Notes: generated from the letters alone by a model not told the origin. A stretch of 64,000 nucleotides of DNA from Listeria_A hofi (GCF_963575615.1 NZ_CAUYTL010000011.1:1-64000), one strand, 5' to 3'; shown: positions 45,701 to 55,259, numbered from the stretch's first letter. Made by a program: numbers and translations.

Positions 45701-47136
45701 GCATCTGTTCCCATACTGGCCACTTCATTAATAAAGAGATTTTTCATTTTTGCTGGATCTTTGGTGACATCAGAAGCAATGGCATCTTTTTCACTATACG
45801 TATATTTGATGACAAGTTTTGGTTGGTTGGCTATAGCTGATCCACCTTGATAAACACTGCCGATATAGTTGTCTCCATCGACGCGGAAAGCTAGGGCACT
45901 GCCATTTTGCCATCCCATCAAGCGGGTTTCATCAATGATACTTTTTAGATTAGGCGTTCGGATAACTTGGTTGGCCGCGGTAAAACTGGCTTGTTTGTAT
46001 TTCACCGTGGAAACTGTATAGTTACGCGAGCTTATATTCCCAGCAACATTCGTATACGCCTGTGGATTGCCTAGTTCGGATGCAATGGACATGTTGGAAA
46101 CGCGATTGGCAACTGTACCGTATGTTGTAAATTCTAAATAGGCGTCGTCAATTTTTGCATTTTCAGGAAGGTTGACATTGACGAAACGGAAAGCCGAAAT
46201 ATTTCGATATGCTGGCGTTAATGTCGTCGAATAGTAGCCACCAATTTCCATCGCCGAATTTAAATCCATTGTCTTGTTCGCGCTGTATTCTTCTGCGTCA
46301 TCTGCTGTATTCGCGATGTTTGCTTTATAATCCGCAGATGGAGACGTATATTCCACAATAAGTTTCGGTGCCAGTGTTGCATTTGAATCATAAGAACGCA
46401 TCACAAAAGAACCTTTATTATTCCCAGCTATTTTGAATACATAGTTTTTGATATTCGCCGAGTTGACACGCATTTCATTCAGCACAGAAGTAATATCCGC
46501 TGTATTAAAAATCGTATTGGTCGCGACTACAGGTGTTGCCATGCTAACCGCAGCCTCTGTAAATGTGCGACTCGTAAACGAAGCAACCGTATTTGAAAAT
46601 TCTGCTTGCGTGCCACGTTCACCTGTTATGCTAATTGTTGTCGACTGGCTAGCTGACGAAGCATCACGCGTTGTGAATGAAAGGTACGCGTTCGAAATTT
46701 TGGCATCGCTCGGTAGATTAACATCGGAAAATCGTAAATAAGTCGCTTGAGGCACACCACTCACTACACCGTGTAAATCTAATCCAGTACTCGTTAAATT
46801 AACTGCTGAAGCACTAACTTCAGCATCTTCTGTTCCTTTTTTGATTTGGAATTCTTTTTTTTGTGCGAATGTTGGATCGCTTTTCACCACATTTTCAGTT
46901 GTTGTGGGCGTAGCTGTTTCCGCGAAAGCAGCAATATTTCCGATAGAAGTCGGTACCATCAAGGAAGCAATTATTGCCACCGATAAAATTTTCAATCCAA
47001 ATTTCTTTTGCATTTTCATATTTGTAATCACAACTGCTTTATGCATTATTTTTTCATGATAAGCAGTTATTTCCTCCTTCTTTTGCTTGGAATCTGTTTT
47101 TTGTTCATGCACCAGTGTCGCATTATTATTTTGCAA
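39764..47136 (-). pseudogene. Giant CotH-type multidomain surface protein, frameshifted
   Basis: Two overlapping frames (47136 down to 43183, and 43351 down to 39764) encode one protein of about 2,430 aa. The frame slips near 43360, between ...TGPITIGKQQ and VKVYGYDATGN. Order: signal peptide ending AAFAET, DNRLRE/disaggregatase-like repeats, a lamin-tail-like domain (INEVASMG, NKDGWIEIFNNND) and a chitobiase-C-like domain (KYTTDGSTPSETNG). A second set of these three follows, then a CotH kinase-like domain (MRENFSQNMFEEYFG, KFNINDTDGAFYNNGG), a helical FIVAR-like stretch and seven Ig-like repeats. No LPXTG or other anchor is present. The start is unclear: GGAGG precedes an out-of-frame ATG, and in-frame candidates are at 47046, 47019 and 47013. 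The rest of the frame is intact, so the lesion is recent or a sequencing error. Confidence 0.8.
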
Positions 47137-47447
47137 AAATATTTTTTAAGTTACCTTACTCTACGTTTTCGTTTTTCCATGACTGTGATATACCTTGCTG
47201 TGTATCTACCTTAGAGTAACACCAATCCGCCAACACCTCGTTCATTTTATTTTAATTGGAAAATAAGTTGCTATTATTTCCTGTGCCTAAACTTATCTTA
47301 CAACCCTTACACAGATTTAGTCAGCAAAATTTAGACTTTTTTTCCCCCGTAAAAATAACTGTTCACAAAAAAGACATCCGCTATTTCACAAAAAAATTAT
47401 CATAATAATATTCATTTTTATGTATTTTTATTCATATGATCATATAT
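47137..47447. other. AT-rich intergenic region upstream of the CotH-type gene
   Basis: No gene is supported here. It holds the leader of the CotH-type gene and an inverted pair TTACTCTA / TAGAGTAA (about 47157-47220) that could be an operator. I could not assign a convincing promoter. Confidence 0.5.
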
Positions 47448-47503
47448 AAAAAAAGACGGTTAGTATCATGTTAGACTCTTACTAACAATAAACTAACCGT
47501 CTA
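47448..47503 (-). terminator. Terminator of lemA-htpX
   Basis: Minus-strand AGACGGTTAGT / ACTAACCGTCT with a 27-base loop and a TTTTTTT tail. Confidence 0.8.
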
Positions 47504-47513
47504 GTTCTTCGTG

Positions 47514-48440
47514 TTACATATGTTCCAAACGCTCGATTCGACTTGAAATCGGCGGATGGGAATCGAACCAACCTGCTTTTTCTTTCGTTTTCTTCTCACC
47601 TTTTGATGGTGTCGTGAAGTAAATCGATTCAGAAGCTGCGCTCGGTTGTTTCATCTTCGTGGTATCACCACTAATTTTACGCAATGCATCAGCCAAACCA
47701 GTTGGATTCCGCGTCAATTCAACAGCTGTCGCATCCGCTAAATACTCTCGGTTACGGCTGAGCGCGAATTGAATTGCTGTTGCAATGATTGGTGCCAAAA
47801 TAACAAAGACCAATGCGACAATGTAAATGATAGCTTGCGCACCGCCACCGCCATTGTTGTCGTTACTTTTACGATTGTTATTTCCACCTGTAATACTGCC
47901 CCAAAAAAGCATCCGCATCGCCAAATCTGACAAAATCGCAACGACGGCAACAAGAGCAATCGCAATCGTGGACAAACGAATGTCATAATTACGAATATGT
48001 GCCACTTCATGTGCGATAACGCCTTCTAGCTCATAGCGCTCCAACTTATTTAGTAATCCTCGTGTTACAGCAACAGCACCTTTTTCAGGTGAGATTCCAG
48101 TTGCGAATGCGTTCGGGCTCGGGTCTTCCACAATATATACTTTTGGCATTGGAATTCCCGCAACCATCGCCATACTTTCAACCGTATCCCAAAGCACTGG
48201 CTCCTGATCTTTGGATGTGACTTCCTTCGCCCGGTTCATCGTCATAACGACTTTTGAACTTGAAAAAATCATAATCGCGATATAAATAGCTCCTATCACA
48301 GCCGCCATAATCAAACCGTTCAAATAATTATTGTAGACCAAAATCCCGATGGCGCAACCAACCAACATCACAAAAATGAAGAATCCTAAAACAATGAACA
48401 CTGTCTTACGTTTATTTGCCGCTATTTGTTCAAATAACAT
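47514..48440 (-). CDS. htpX: HtpX-type membrane zinc metalloprotease
   Basis: M48 family membrane protease, 308 aa, for quality control of membrane proteins. Two N-terminal membrane segments (about 15-55), the zinc site HEVAHIRNYD (about residue 145), two more hydrophobic segments (about 160-180 and 200-228), and the third ligand Glu in NREYLADATAVELT. It starts 24 bases after the lemA stop, forming the lemA-htpX pair common in Listeria and streptococci. Confidence 0.95.
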   Translation of the reverse strand: MLFEQIAANKRKTVFIVLGFFIFVMLVGCAIGILVYNNYLNGLIMAAVIGAIYIAIMIFSSSKVVMTMNRAKEVTSKDQEPVLWDTVESMAMVAGIPMPKVYIVEDPSPNAFATGISPEKGAVAVTRGLLNKLERYELEGVIAHEVAHIRNYDIRLSTIAIALVAVVAILSDLAMRMLFWGSITGGNNNRKSNDNNGGGGAQAIIYIVALVFVILAPIIATAIQFALSRNREYLADATAVELTRNPTGLADALRKISGDTTKMKQPSAASESIYFTTPSKGEKKTKEKAGWFDSHPPISSRIERLEHM

Positions 48441-48463
48441 GGCTCATTCTTCCCTTCAGTGTT

Positions 48464-49027
48464 TTAGAATTGAACTTTTGGAACCACTTTCTCTTCTTCT
48501 GGTGTTGCAAGCATGTCGCGTTTCGTGAAGCCACCCATTTTGGCAACGATATTAGAAGGAACTGACTCGATTTTTGTATTGTAGGTCATTACTGTTGTGT
48601 TATAAAGCTGGCGTGAGTAGGCCACTTTGTTTTCTGTTGTTGCTAGTTCGTGTTGCAATTCAATAAATGACGTATTCGCTTTTAAATCTGGATACGATTC
48701 AGCCAGTGCAAATACAGATTTAAGTGCACCTGTTAGCATGTTATCTGCTTCCATTTGCTCGCCGCGACCATCTGCTGGAGCTTGCGTCATCATATTACGA
48801 GCCTCCACCACTTTTGCAAGTGTTTCTTTCTCATGTGCCGCGTAACCTTTTACCGTTTCAATTAAATTCGGAATTAAATCGAAGCGACGTTTCAATTGCA
48901 CATCAATTTGCGCCCACGTTTCTTCTACTCTGTTGCGATATTTTACAAGGCTGTTATACATGCCAAAGTAAATCAATACGAGTATAACAACAACCGCGAT
49001 AGCAATAATCCATCCTATCATGTTCAT
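48464..49027 (-). CDS. lemA: LemA family membrane protein
   Basis: LemA protein, 187 aa: one N-terminal membrane helix (about 3-24) and a cytosol- or surface-facing helical domain. Family motifs are NSLVKYRNRVEETWAQID, here NRVEETWAQIDVQLKRR, DLIPNLIETVKGYAAHE, and the C-terminal YNTKIESVPSN. Function is poorly known. AAGGAG lies 4 bases before ATG 49027 and 10 before ATG 49021, so either may start. It is the first gene of the pair with htpX. Confidence 0.9.
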   Translation of the reverse strand: MNMIGWIIAIAVVVILVLIYFGMYNSLVKYRNRVEETWAQIDVQLKRRFDLIPNLIETVKGYAAHEKETLAKVVEARNMMTQAPADGRGEQMEADNMLTGALKSVFALAESYPDLKANTSFIELQHELATTENKVAYSRQLYNTTVMTYNTKIESVPSNIVAKMGGFTKRDMLATPEEEKVVPKVQF

Positions 49028-49052
49028 ACAACTCCTTTTCATGTTTGTTTTC

Positions 49053-49081
49053 ATTATACCAGCGTTTACAATGAATCACAA
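49053..49081 (-). promoter_or_regulatory. lemA-htpX promoter
   Basis: Minus-strand TTGTGA (49076-49081), 17-base spacer, TATAAT (49053-49058). Confidence 0.7.
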
Positions 49082-49130
49082 TCATTCAGTAAGCTAGGAT
49101 GACCTTGCGTCAAATCAGCCTTTTTATGGA

Positions 49131-50396
49131 TTAGACTTTGATACGTTTTTTTGCCTTACGCTCTTCTTTCTTCTTGCGCATGAAGTAAAATTCTTCCACA
49201 GGATAATCTACTGTCATTTTTACTGTCATCATCGCGTTCGGCGCACGCTCAATGGGCTCATCATGCTCGTTCCAGAGGTCTTTTACGACTTGCTTGAAAC
49301 CGACTTCTCCTGGCCCGTAGAACTCGATTTCTTCACCTACGCCAAAATTATTTCGTTGTTGTAGCGTCGCGATTTTTGTTGCTGGGTCATAATCTAAAAC
49401 TTGTGCAGCGAATGCATATTGTGGAATTTTGCGCGTTTTGCCGAATAATTGCTCGTCTTCGGTTGGCTCTTGATAGAAGAAGCCTGTTGATAATTCGCGT
49501 TGGGCAACCTTCCAAAGTTCGGCTTCCCATGCTGGATCAAAAACAAAATTATCAGGATCAGCACAATATGCGTCCACAACTTTCCGGTATACACTAGCCA
49601 CCGTTGACACATAATGAATCGACTTCATGCGACCTTCGATTTTGAGGCTATCAACACCTGCTTCAACCATGTCAGGAATAAAGCGAATCATTGAGAGATC
49701 CACTGCACTCATGGAAAACGGTTCTTCGTCCTCATCCACCAAGTTGCGCGGTACGCCATTATCAATTTCAAAAAGATCATATTTCCAACGACAACTCTGC
49801 GCACAACCACCACGATTCGCATCCCGATTCGCCATATGGTTGGATAGCGTACAACGCCCCGAATACGAAATACACATCGCGCCATGAATGAACGCTTCCA
49901 TCTCGACATCCGTATTCTGACCGATTTCCTGAATCTCACGCATGCTTACTTCACGCGCCAAAACCACACGCTCCAAACCTTGCTGTTTCCAAAATTCAAG
50001 CGTCTTGTAATTCGTCGCCGATGCTTGCGTTGATAAATGAACAGGTAAACCTGGCGCATCCACAAAACAAATACTAATCAGTGCTGGATCAGATACGATG
50101 ACCGCATCAATCCCAATATCACGCAACGTCCGGAAAAATTCACCTGCCCCTTCCGTGTCCCCATCATGCGCAACCATATTCGCAGCCACATAGACTTTCG
50201 CATCGCGCGCATGCGCAAAAGCTACTCCCTCTTGCATCTCTTCATATGAAAAATTCCCAGCACGTGAACGAAGTCCAAAAGCCTGTCCACCAATATATAC
50301 AGCGTCCGCACCGTAACGAATCGCAATTTTCAATTTCTCCAAGTTACCCGCCGGCGCCAAAACTTCCGGTTTTTTCAAATTTTTTCTTCCAGTCAT
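49131..50396 (-). CDS. trhP2: U32 family protein, tRNA 5-hydroxyuridine synthesis (TrhP2/YrrO)
   Basis: Peptidase-U32-family protein of 421 aa. Motifs are LAPAGNLEKLKIAIRYGADAVYIGG (shown as LAPAGNLEKL), the U32 signature EAFIHGAMCISYSGRC, and conserved cysteines near CAQSCRW. Bacillus YrrN/YrrO were shown to be needed for prephenate-dependent tRNA wobble uridine 5-hydroxylation rather than proteolysis. AGGAGG sits 2 bases from ATG 50402 and 8 from ATG 50396, which I chose. It follows its paralogue by 13 bases. Confidence 0.9.
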   Translation of the reverse strand: MTGRKNLKKPEVLAPAGNLEKLKIAIRYGADAVYIGGQAFGLRSRAGNFSYEEMQEGVAFAHARDAKVYVAANMVAHDGDTEGAGEFFRTLRDIGIDAVIVSDPALISICFVDAPGLPVHLSTQASATNYKTLEFWKQQGLERVVLAREVSMREIQEIGQNTDVEMEAFIHGAMCISYSGRCTLSNHMANRDANRGGCAQSCRWKYDLFEIDNGVPRNLVDEDEEPFSMSAVDLSMIRFIPDMVEAGVDSLKIEGRMKSIHYVSTVASVYRKVVDAYCADPDNFVFDPAWEAELWKVAQRELSTGFFYQEPTEDEQLFGKTRKIPQYAFAAQVLDYDPATKIATLQQRNNFGVGEEIEFYGPGEVGFKQVVKDLWNEHDEPIERAPNAMMTVKMTVDYPVEEFYFMRKKKEERKAKKRIKV

Positions 50397-50409
50397 TGTC
50401 ATGTCCTCC

Positions 50410-51318
50410 TTATTTTACCTCATCTGGCTGTTTCAAAAAGAATCCCGTTCCGAGCACGCGCGTTTCCGGTTGCAGTTTTGCTAAACGATTCACAAATGTC
50501 TCCGCCACAAAATCACCCGCCATCAGCGCTTCTTTCGCCTGCACGAATAACGCTGCAATCGCGACAAAATCCTCACCTGGCAATAAAACACCGTCCAGTT
50601 TCCAAGTTCGCAATCCTGCGTTGTACACTCGCTCCAAATAAGGCATTAACGACAAATCTTCCGTTGAAAAAATATGTGTCCCATTCTCATCTTCATAAAT
50701 CGGCAACTGGCTATCCGCATCATTTGGCTCGCGCAAATAAAGTCCCCGATTCTTCGATGTATCATCTTTTATCTCCACAATGTTTTGGTAATTCGTCACA
50801 AGTTTACGCTTCGATTGGTGAATACATGTCGGTCCATACACTTGCACCTCAATTGGTACAGACATCTTCGCCGTAATCGCTTCAAGCTCAATCAACGTTA
50901 ACTCGCGAGCCATGACAGCACCAACTGCTCCCTGTTCCACCCAAAAATTCACCTGTTCTGCGCTCGTCACAAACGTCTGTGCATCATAGATAAACGGCAA
51001 ATCCAATGCCATTTCATGCAACATAAAAACAACGCCTGGATCCCCTACCGTAATGGCGTCTACCTTCATGTTAGATAATTCACATAAATAAGCAGGCAAA
51101 TCCTTCAAATGCTCATTGTGCATGAGCCCATTCACGGCCACTAAGACCTCTTTTCCTGCTTCGTGCGCTTTGTTAGTTATTTCACTAATTTCGGCAAGCG
51201 TCAATGATTGCGGCATTCGCAGTCCAAAACGACTTCCTCCGACGTATAGCGTGTCAACCCCCGCGCCCAACAACAATTCAGCTTGCAAAACCGACTCTGC
51301 CGTGGCAATAATATTCAT
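50410..51318 (-). CDS. trhP1: U32 family protein, tRNA 5-hydroxyuridine synthesis (TrhP1/YrrN)
   Basis: Shorter U32-family protein of 302 aa. It carries the same N-terminal pattern (LLGAGVDTLYVGGSRFGLR) and EVQVYGPTCIHQSKRKL in place of the long U32 signature. With the next gene it forms the YrrN/YrrO pair; the two probably act together on tRNA wobble uridines. AAAGGAGAG precedes the ATG. Operon with trhP2. Confidence 0.88.
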   Translation of the reverse strand: MNIIATAESVLQAELLLGAGVDTLYVGGSRFGLRMPQSLTLAEISEITNKAHEAGKEVLVAVNGLMHNEHLKDLPAYLCELSNMKVDAITVGDPGVVFMLHEMALDLPFIYDAQTFVTSAEQVNFWVEQGAVGAVMARELTLIELEAITAKMSVPIEVQVYGPTCIHQSKRKLVTNYQNIVEIKDDTSKNRGLYLREPNDADSQLPIYEDENGTHIFSTEDLSLMPYLERVYNAGLRTWKLDGVLLPGEDFVAIAALFVQAKEALMAGDFVAETFVNRLAKLQPETRVLGTGFFLKQPDEVK

Positions 51319-51387
51319 TTTTATCTCTCCTTTGATTTTTAAACCTACTTAAATAGATTAACATAGATGTACGTAAGCATCAAGCGA

Positions 51388-51425
51388 CAAAAAAGAACCT
51401 ATCTTGTGACGAAGATAAGTTCTTG
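51388..51425 (-). terminator. Terminator of tagO
   Basis: Minus-strand AAGAACTTATCTT / AAGATAGGTTCTT hairpin with a TTTTTTG tail. Confidence 0.85.
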
Positions 51426-51430
51426 ATTCA

Positions 51431-52492
51431 TTATTCCTGTTCTTCTTCTTGTTCCACCCGCTCGATCCGTAAAAGCCGCATCATCGGCCGATAATTTTGA
51501 CTGACGAGCCCTAAAACTTCCACGAAAAATTCGATAACGATGAGCAGTACCATAATGAGTAAAAATGATCCCCAAAATGTTGACATCGTGAAAATAAGTG
51601 CGAATAGCGAGAATAGCGCTGAAATCGCGTAAATCAGAATCACGGTTTGGCGGTGCGTAAAACCGAGCTTCATTAAGCTATGATGCAAATGGGATTTATC
51701 CGCCATTGCAATTGGCGTGCGATGCACAATTCGTCTAATAATCGCCAAAATCGTATCGAAAATCGGCACACCTAAAATGAGAACTGGTACAATCAATGAG
51801 ATAAACGTGACATTTTTAAAGCCCATCAGCGAAAGAATCGCGATGATATATCCTAAAAATAAAGCCCCTGTATCCCCCATGAAAATTTTAGCGGGGTAGA
51901 AATTGTATGGTAGAAAACCGAGTGTCGAGGCAGCCAGCACAGCCGTAACCATAATAACGAGTGGGTCACCCATCACAAAAGCCATGCCCATAATGGTTAA
52001 TAGCGCAATCGTTGAAACGCCAGCAGCCAAACCATCCAAGCCATCAATCAAGTTAATCGCGTTCGTAATCGCCACAATCCAAATAATTGTTAGCGGAATC
52101 GACAAATAACCAAAGTAAACCTCGCCACCAAAAGGCAGATTTATAAACGTAATGTTAATGCCACCCCAGAATACGATGATGCCAGCCGCAAGAATCTGAC
52201 CAATCATTTTATACCGCGCTTTTAATTCAAAAATATCATCAAGAATCCCCGTCAACGCAATCACGCTTGCGCCAATCACAAGTGGCCACAAAAGCGTCCT
52301 ATCAATCGGTAATAGGAACATCCCTATTAGAAATGCGATGAAAATAGCCACACCGCCCAAACTTGGAATCGGCACAATATTAATTCTTCTTTTATCTGGT
52401 TTATCTGTAATGTCATACTTAAGTACAATTCGTCTCACTACAGGGGTTAACAGCAGCGAGGCTAAAAAACATATTAAAACAACAGTTAACAT
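51431..52492 (-). CDS. tagO: Undecaprenyl-phosphate GlcNAc-1-phosphate transferase
   Basis: TagO/WecA-type polyprenyl-phosphate glycosyl-1-phosphate transferase, 353 aa, about 11 membrane helices, first step of wall teichoic acid synthesis. Catalytic loops are TDKPDKRRI with the Asp/Asp pair near residue 32, NAINLIDGLDGLAAG (about 147), FMGDTGALFLG (about 210) and the HLHHSLMKLG His loop (about 285). The frame is open to 52588, but the ATG at 52492 follows GAGGAGG. Divergent from a LytR-type ligase, a functionally linked pair. Confidence 0.95.
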   Translation of the reverse strand: MLTVVLICFLASLLLTPVVRRIVLKYDITDKPDKRRINIVPIPSLGGVAIFIAFLIGMFLLPIDRTLLWPLVIGASVIALTGILDDIFELKARYKMIGQILAAGIIVFWGGINITFINLPFGGEVYFGYLSIPLTIIWIVAITNAINLIDGLDGLAAGVSTIALLTIMGMAFVMGDPLVIMVTAVLAASTLGFLPYNFYPAKIFMGDTGALFLGYIIAILSLMGFKNVTFISLIVPVLILGVPIFDTILAIIRRIVHRTPIAMADKSHLHHSLMKLGFTHRQTVILIYAISALFSLFALIFTMSTFWGSFLLIMVLLIVIEFFVEVLGLVSQNYRPMMRLLRIERVEQEEEQE

Positions 52493-52693
52493 AATTCCCC
52501 GTGCCTCCTCTATGTAGATACACACTTTTATAAGTATACATACAAACATGAAAAAAAACAATGAAAACCCATAGATAGGATATAGCATTCCTTATTTTCT
52601 AATCAAATACTAATGGAAATAACAGTGACTTATTTGACAGTATGTAGTAAAATAGGTGGTGAGAGAATTTATACTAGAGAGGTTGAGAAGCAC

Positions 52694-53626
52694 ATGCGCG
52701 CTGAGAAACGCACAGGTACAAAAAAGAAGAAACGCACAGGTCTGAGAATTTTTCTATGGTCTATTTTAGGTATATTTTTAGTTTTAGGAGGCTTTGTTGG
52801 CTATGCTGTATATCAAACAAAGTCCACAATGGATGACATATATACGCCAGTTGAAGGGCGAACGGCGAACCCTGTAAAACTTGATGGGAATAGCCCATTC
52901 TCCGTTCTTATTCTAGGTGTCGATGAACGTGAAGGCGATGTTGGTCGTTCCGATACAACGATGGTCGCAACGGTAAACGGCACAACGAATAAGGCACAAA
53001 TGTTAAGTATACCGCGTGATACCCGTACCGAGATTATCGGACACGACTCCACGAACAAAATCAATGCCGCTTATGCTTACGGTGGCGTGAAGATGGCAGA
53101 AGATACCGTGACTCACTTTTTAAATGGTATTCCGATTAACTACTACATCAAAATAAACATGGAAGGCCTGAAAGACTTGGTTGATGCTGTTGGTGGTGTA
53201 GAGGTTTATAACGATATGGATATTACCTTAAAAGATAAAGAATTCAAAAAAGGCACTGTGACGCTAAACGGCGAAGATGCTTTAGCATACACACGTATTC
53301 GTAAGTCTGATCCTCGTGGTGACTTTGGCCGTCAAATGAGACAACAAGAAGTCATCCAAGCTGTAATCGAGAAAATAGCAACAACACAAACACTGTGGAA
53401 ATTCGATGATATCTTGTCTGCAGTTGGTAAGAACCTGCAAACTGATTTAACAATGACAGATATGACACGTATCGCTAAGAACTATCTAGATGCACGTAAA
53501 AACGTGGAAAATATGACAGTTGCCGGTGATGGTGGTAAGATGGATGGCATATGGTACTATAATGTATCTGATGCTGAACGTCAGAAATTACATGATTCAC
53601 TAGCGAAGAACTTAGAGTTGAAGTAA
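52694..53626 (+). CDS. LytR-CpsA-Psr family wall polymer ligase
   Basis: LCP-family enzyme of 310 aa. It attaches wall teichoic acid or other glycopolymers from lipid carriers to peptidoglycan. Basic N-terminus, one membrane helix (about 17-40), then an extracellular LCP domain with LGVDEREGDVGRSDTTMV (conserved Asp/Arg), SIPRDTRTEI, KINAAYAYGG and ALAYTRIRKSDPRGDFGRQ. The frame opens at 52613, but the ATG at 52694 has GAGAGG before it. A -10 TAAAAT with a weak GTGACT -35 lies at about 52626-52654. Confidence 0.93.
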   Translation: MRAEKRTGTKKKKRTGLRIFLWSILGIFLVLGGFVGYAVYQTKSTMDDIYTPVEGRTANPVKLDGNSPFSVLILGVDEREGDVGRSDTTMVATVNGTTNKAQMLSIPRDTRTEIIGHDSTNKINAAYAYGGVKMAEDTVTHFLNGIPINYYIKINMEGLKDLVDAVGGVEVYNDMDITLKDKEFKKGTVTLNGEDALAYTRIRKSDPRGDFGRQMRQQEVIQAVIEKIATTQTLWKFDDILSAVGKNLQTDLTMTDMTRIAKNYLDARKNVENMTVAGDGGKMDGIWYYNVSDAERQKLHDSLAKNLELK

Positions 53627-53661
53627 ATAACGAGACGGTTAGATAAAAGCCTCTCTGATAT

Positions 53662-53709
53662 AAAAAATACCGATTGAAAATCTAAAAAGATTTTCAATCG
53701 GTATTTTTT
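53662..53709 (+). terminator. Terminator of the lytR-type gene
   Basis: Nearly perfect 20-bp inverted repeat, AAATACCGATTGAAAATC / GATTTTCAATCGGTATTT, with T-run. Confidence 0.9.
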
Positions 53710-54511
53710 ATATTTGCATATTTTCTCAGATCTATATCAGTTGTTTAAGTTTAGAAATAAGCTGCATAGTGTCGAGGATAGTCCAAGTTTGACAGTATTG
53801 GAAGACGGTAGGTAATCAGTTTCAGTCATCTTGGTTAGATTTCTTAGCTTTCGGTATGAATTGGATACGAATCAAAGTAGCACACATTCTTGAATCGGGA
53901 GGCTACAACAGTGTGTTCAAAACCTTATTTTAAAATGCATATATTTGATGTAAGGCGGCTGATTTTTTATTCATAATGAAACCTTGAAAAACGTATTTCC
54001 ACACAAAATAAGCATGATATCACCAATCTTTTTTTCGTGTGAGATGTGAACTCGCTGGCACAAATCGAGCGAATACGTTTGTATGCAAGGGGGTTAACCG
54101 TTCTCTTGTTCACGTTTATATTGCGCATCTTATGTCGAACAGTCCAATCAAGAGGAGTGTATGACTGGGCAAACCATCTAAGTCCGTTCATCTCTAGCCT
54201 AAGTATCCTGAAAGAACGTCTGCTCAGGACTCTTGTCGGCATATTGGGACTGTAACTCATTTCTTTCGAACAGCCACTGGTGGATTACATGGTCGCTTTG
54301 CTCCCATGCATATTGGGACTGTAACTCATTTCTTTCGAACAGTCCCAACAATACGAACACTTGTCGCCGATTTATTTGGGTTATGATTCAGACTCTTCTT
54401 ACGATTAGTCAACCAATAAACCTTATAAATATATAAGTATTTTAGGCATAGAAAATTAAGCCTGCTTCTTTTCCATTTAAAAAAAGGGAGCAGGCTGTTA
54501 TAATAAAAATG
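53710..54511. repeat. Gene-free scar region with repeat copies
   Basis: About 800 bases with no supported gene. Two identical 35-base copies of GCATATTGGGACTGTAACTC plus ATTTCTTTCGAACAG lie at 54239-54273 and 54308-54342, 69 bases apart. The second continues into a perfect stem partner AGTCCCAA. A degenerate piece (TCGAACAGTCC) is at 54135-54145. They are related to the elements at 14.68-14.98 kb. ACAAATCGAGCGAA-CGTTTG at 54059-54080 matches 25201-25222. An AGCCTGCT / AGCAGGCT hairpin at 54460-54497 flanks the IS110 fragment. This looks like accumulated mobile-element debris. Confidence 0.6.
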
Positions 54512-54852
54512 TTACGACGTTGTCGCTAAACAGTAGTCGTACATTTGATTTGCTATAATCAGATAGTGGATTGTTTTCAATAATTTATTGATACAAGCCA
54601 CAGAGGCGACCTTATGACATTTGTTGTAGGGTTCTTCTTTTTGTCTATAATAATAATGGACAATATGATTAGGGGCATTCCGCTGCTTCTTTAACATGTT
54701 TTGAATAATAAGATAAAGCAGTTTACGAAACTTAGGGCTGCCACGCTTATTGATATGATTCGAATAAAAAGTCTTTCCAGATTGATATCGTCGGATATCG
54801 ATACCAGCATAGGCATTGAGTTCTCTGCTCATCGAGAAACGTCGATTGCGCT
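54512..54852 (-). mobile_element. IS110-family transposase remnant (C-terminal part)
   Basis: The minus-strand frame gives about 113 residues of the IS110 transposase C-terminal (Transposase_20) domain: RFSMSRELNAYAGID, QSGKT, NKRGSPKFRKLLYLI, and the KLLKTIHYLI region near the end. The N-terminal DEDD RuvC-like domain is missing, so it cannot transpose. Its right end abuts the truncated DM13 lipoprotein gene at 54856, marking the insertion or deletion junction. Confidence 0.85.
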
Positions 54853-54855
54853 TAC

Positions 54856-55176
54856 TTACACGCCATCCTTCATATTACCCCCTTTTACTAAGTACACGTG
54901 TAAATCTGAACCCTCATCTGTGACAAAATCGGTCAGCATCAGCTTGTTATCTTTGATTGTCGCTGTTCCACTCACTTTATGAGCACCCGCTCCACCCAAT
55001 GTGGCCATCAACGAAACTTTTTCATTTGCTTTCATCATGCTATCTTTTTTAGTGGTCATCGCGGATTTGTTATCGTCCATTTTGTCATCTTTACTTGATG
55101 TATCCGCACCCCCACATGCCGCTAGAACCAGTGTCGACCCCAATGCTACCGTTAAAATTGCTGTTTTTACTTTCAT
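54856..55176 (-). pseudogene. DM13-domain lipoprotein, 3' end lost to IS110 DNA
   Basis: Lipoprotein with signal sequence and lipobox VLAAC (Cys about residue 21), a charged Lys/Asp/Met-rich linker (about 28-52), then the first half of a DM13 domain (about 53-106, HKVSGTATI, LMLTDFVTDEGSDLHVYL). A complete DM13 domain is about 100 residues and has a conserved Cys in its second half; here the frame stops after GGNMKDGV at the IS110 junction. It has its own possible promoter, TTACCT-16-TATAAA, and an AAGGTTACCTT palindrome upstream. It is the last gene of the operon below and is probably non-functional. Confidence 0.82.
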
Positions 55177-55259
55177 AATTTCATTACCCCTCTTCGTTAT
55201 TATTTTCTACTCTTTTATAATAACAACCGAAAATAAGGTAACCTTTATGCAATTCTTAG

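Noticed and set aside
53967..54260. Overlapping open frames on both strands in the scar region
   Set aside because: No ribosome sites, no recognisable family, and the frames run through the repeat copies. A decayed gene cannot be excluded.
54239..54342. Possible CRISPR array (two 35-base repeats, 34-base spacer)
   Set aside because: Only two units, no cas genes. The part of the spacer next to the second repeat is itself homologous to the copy at 14.7 kb, and related single copies exist there, so it is a structured repeat family.
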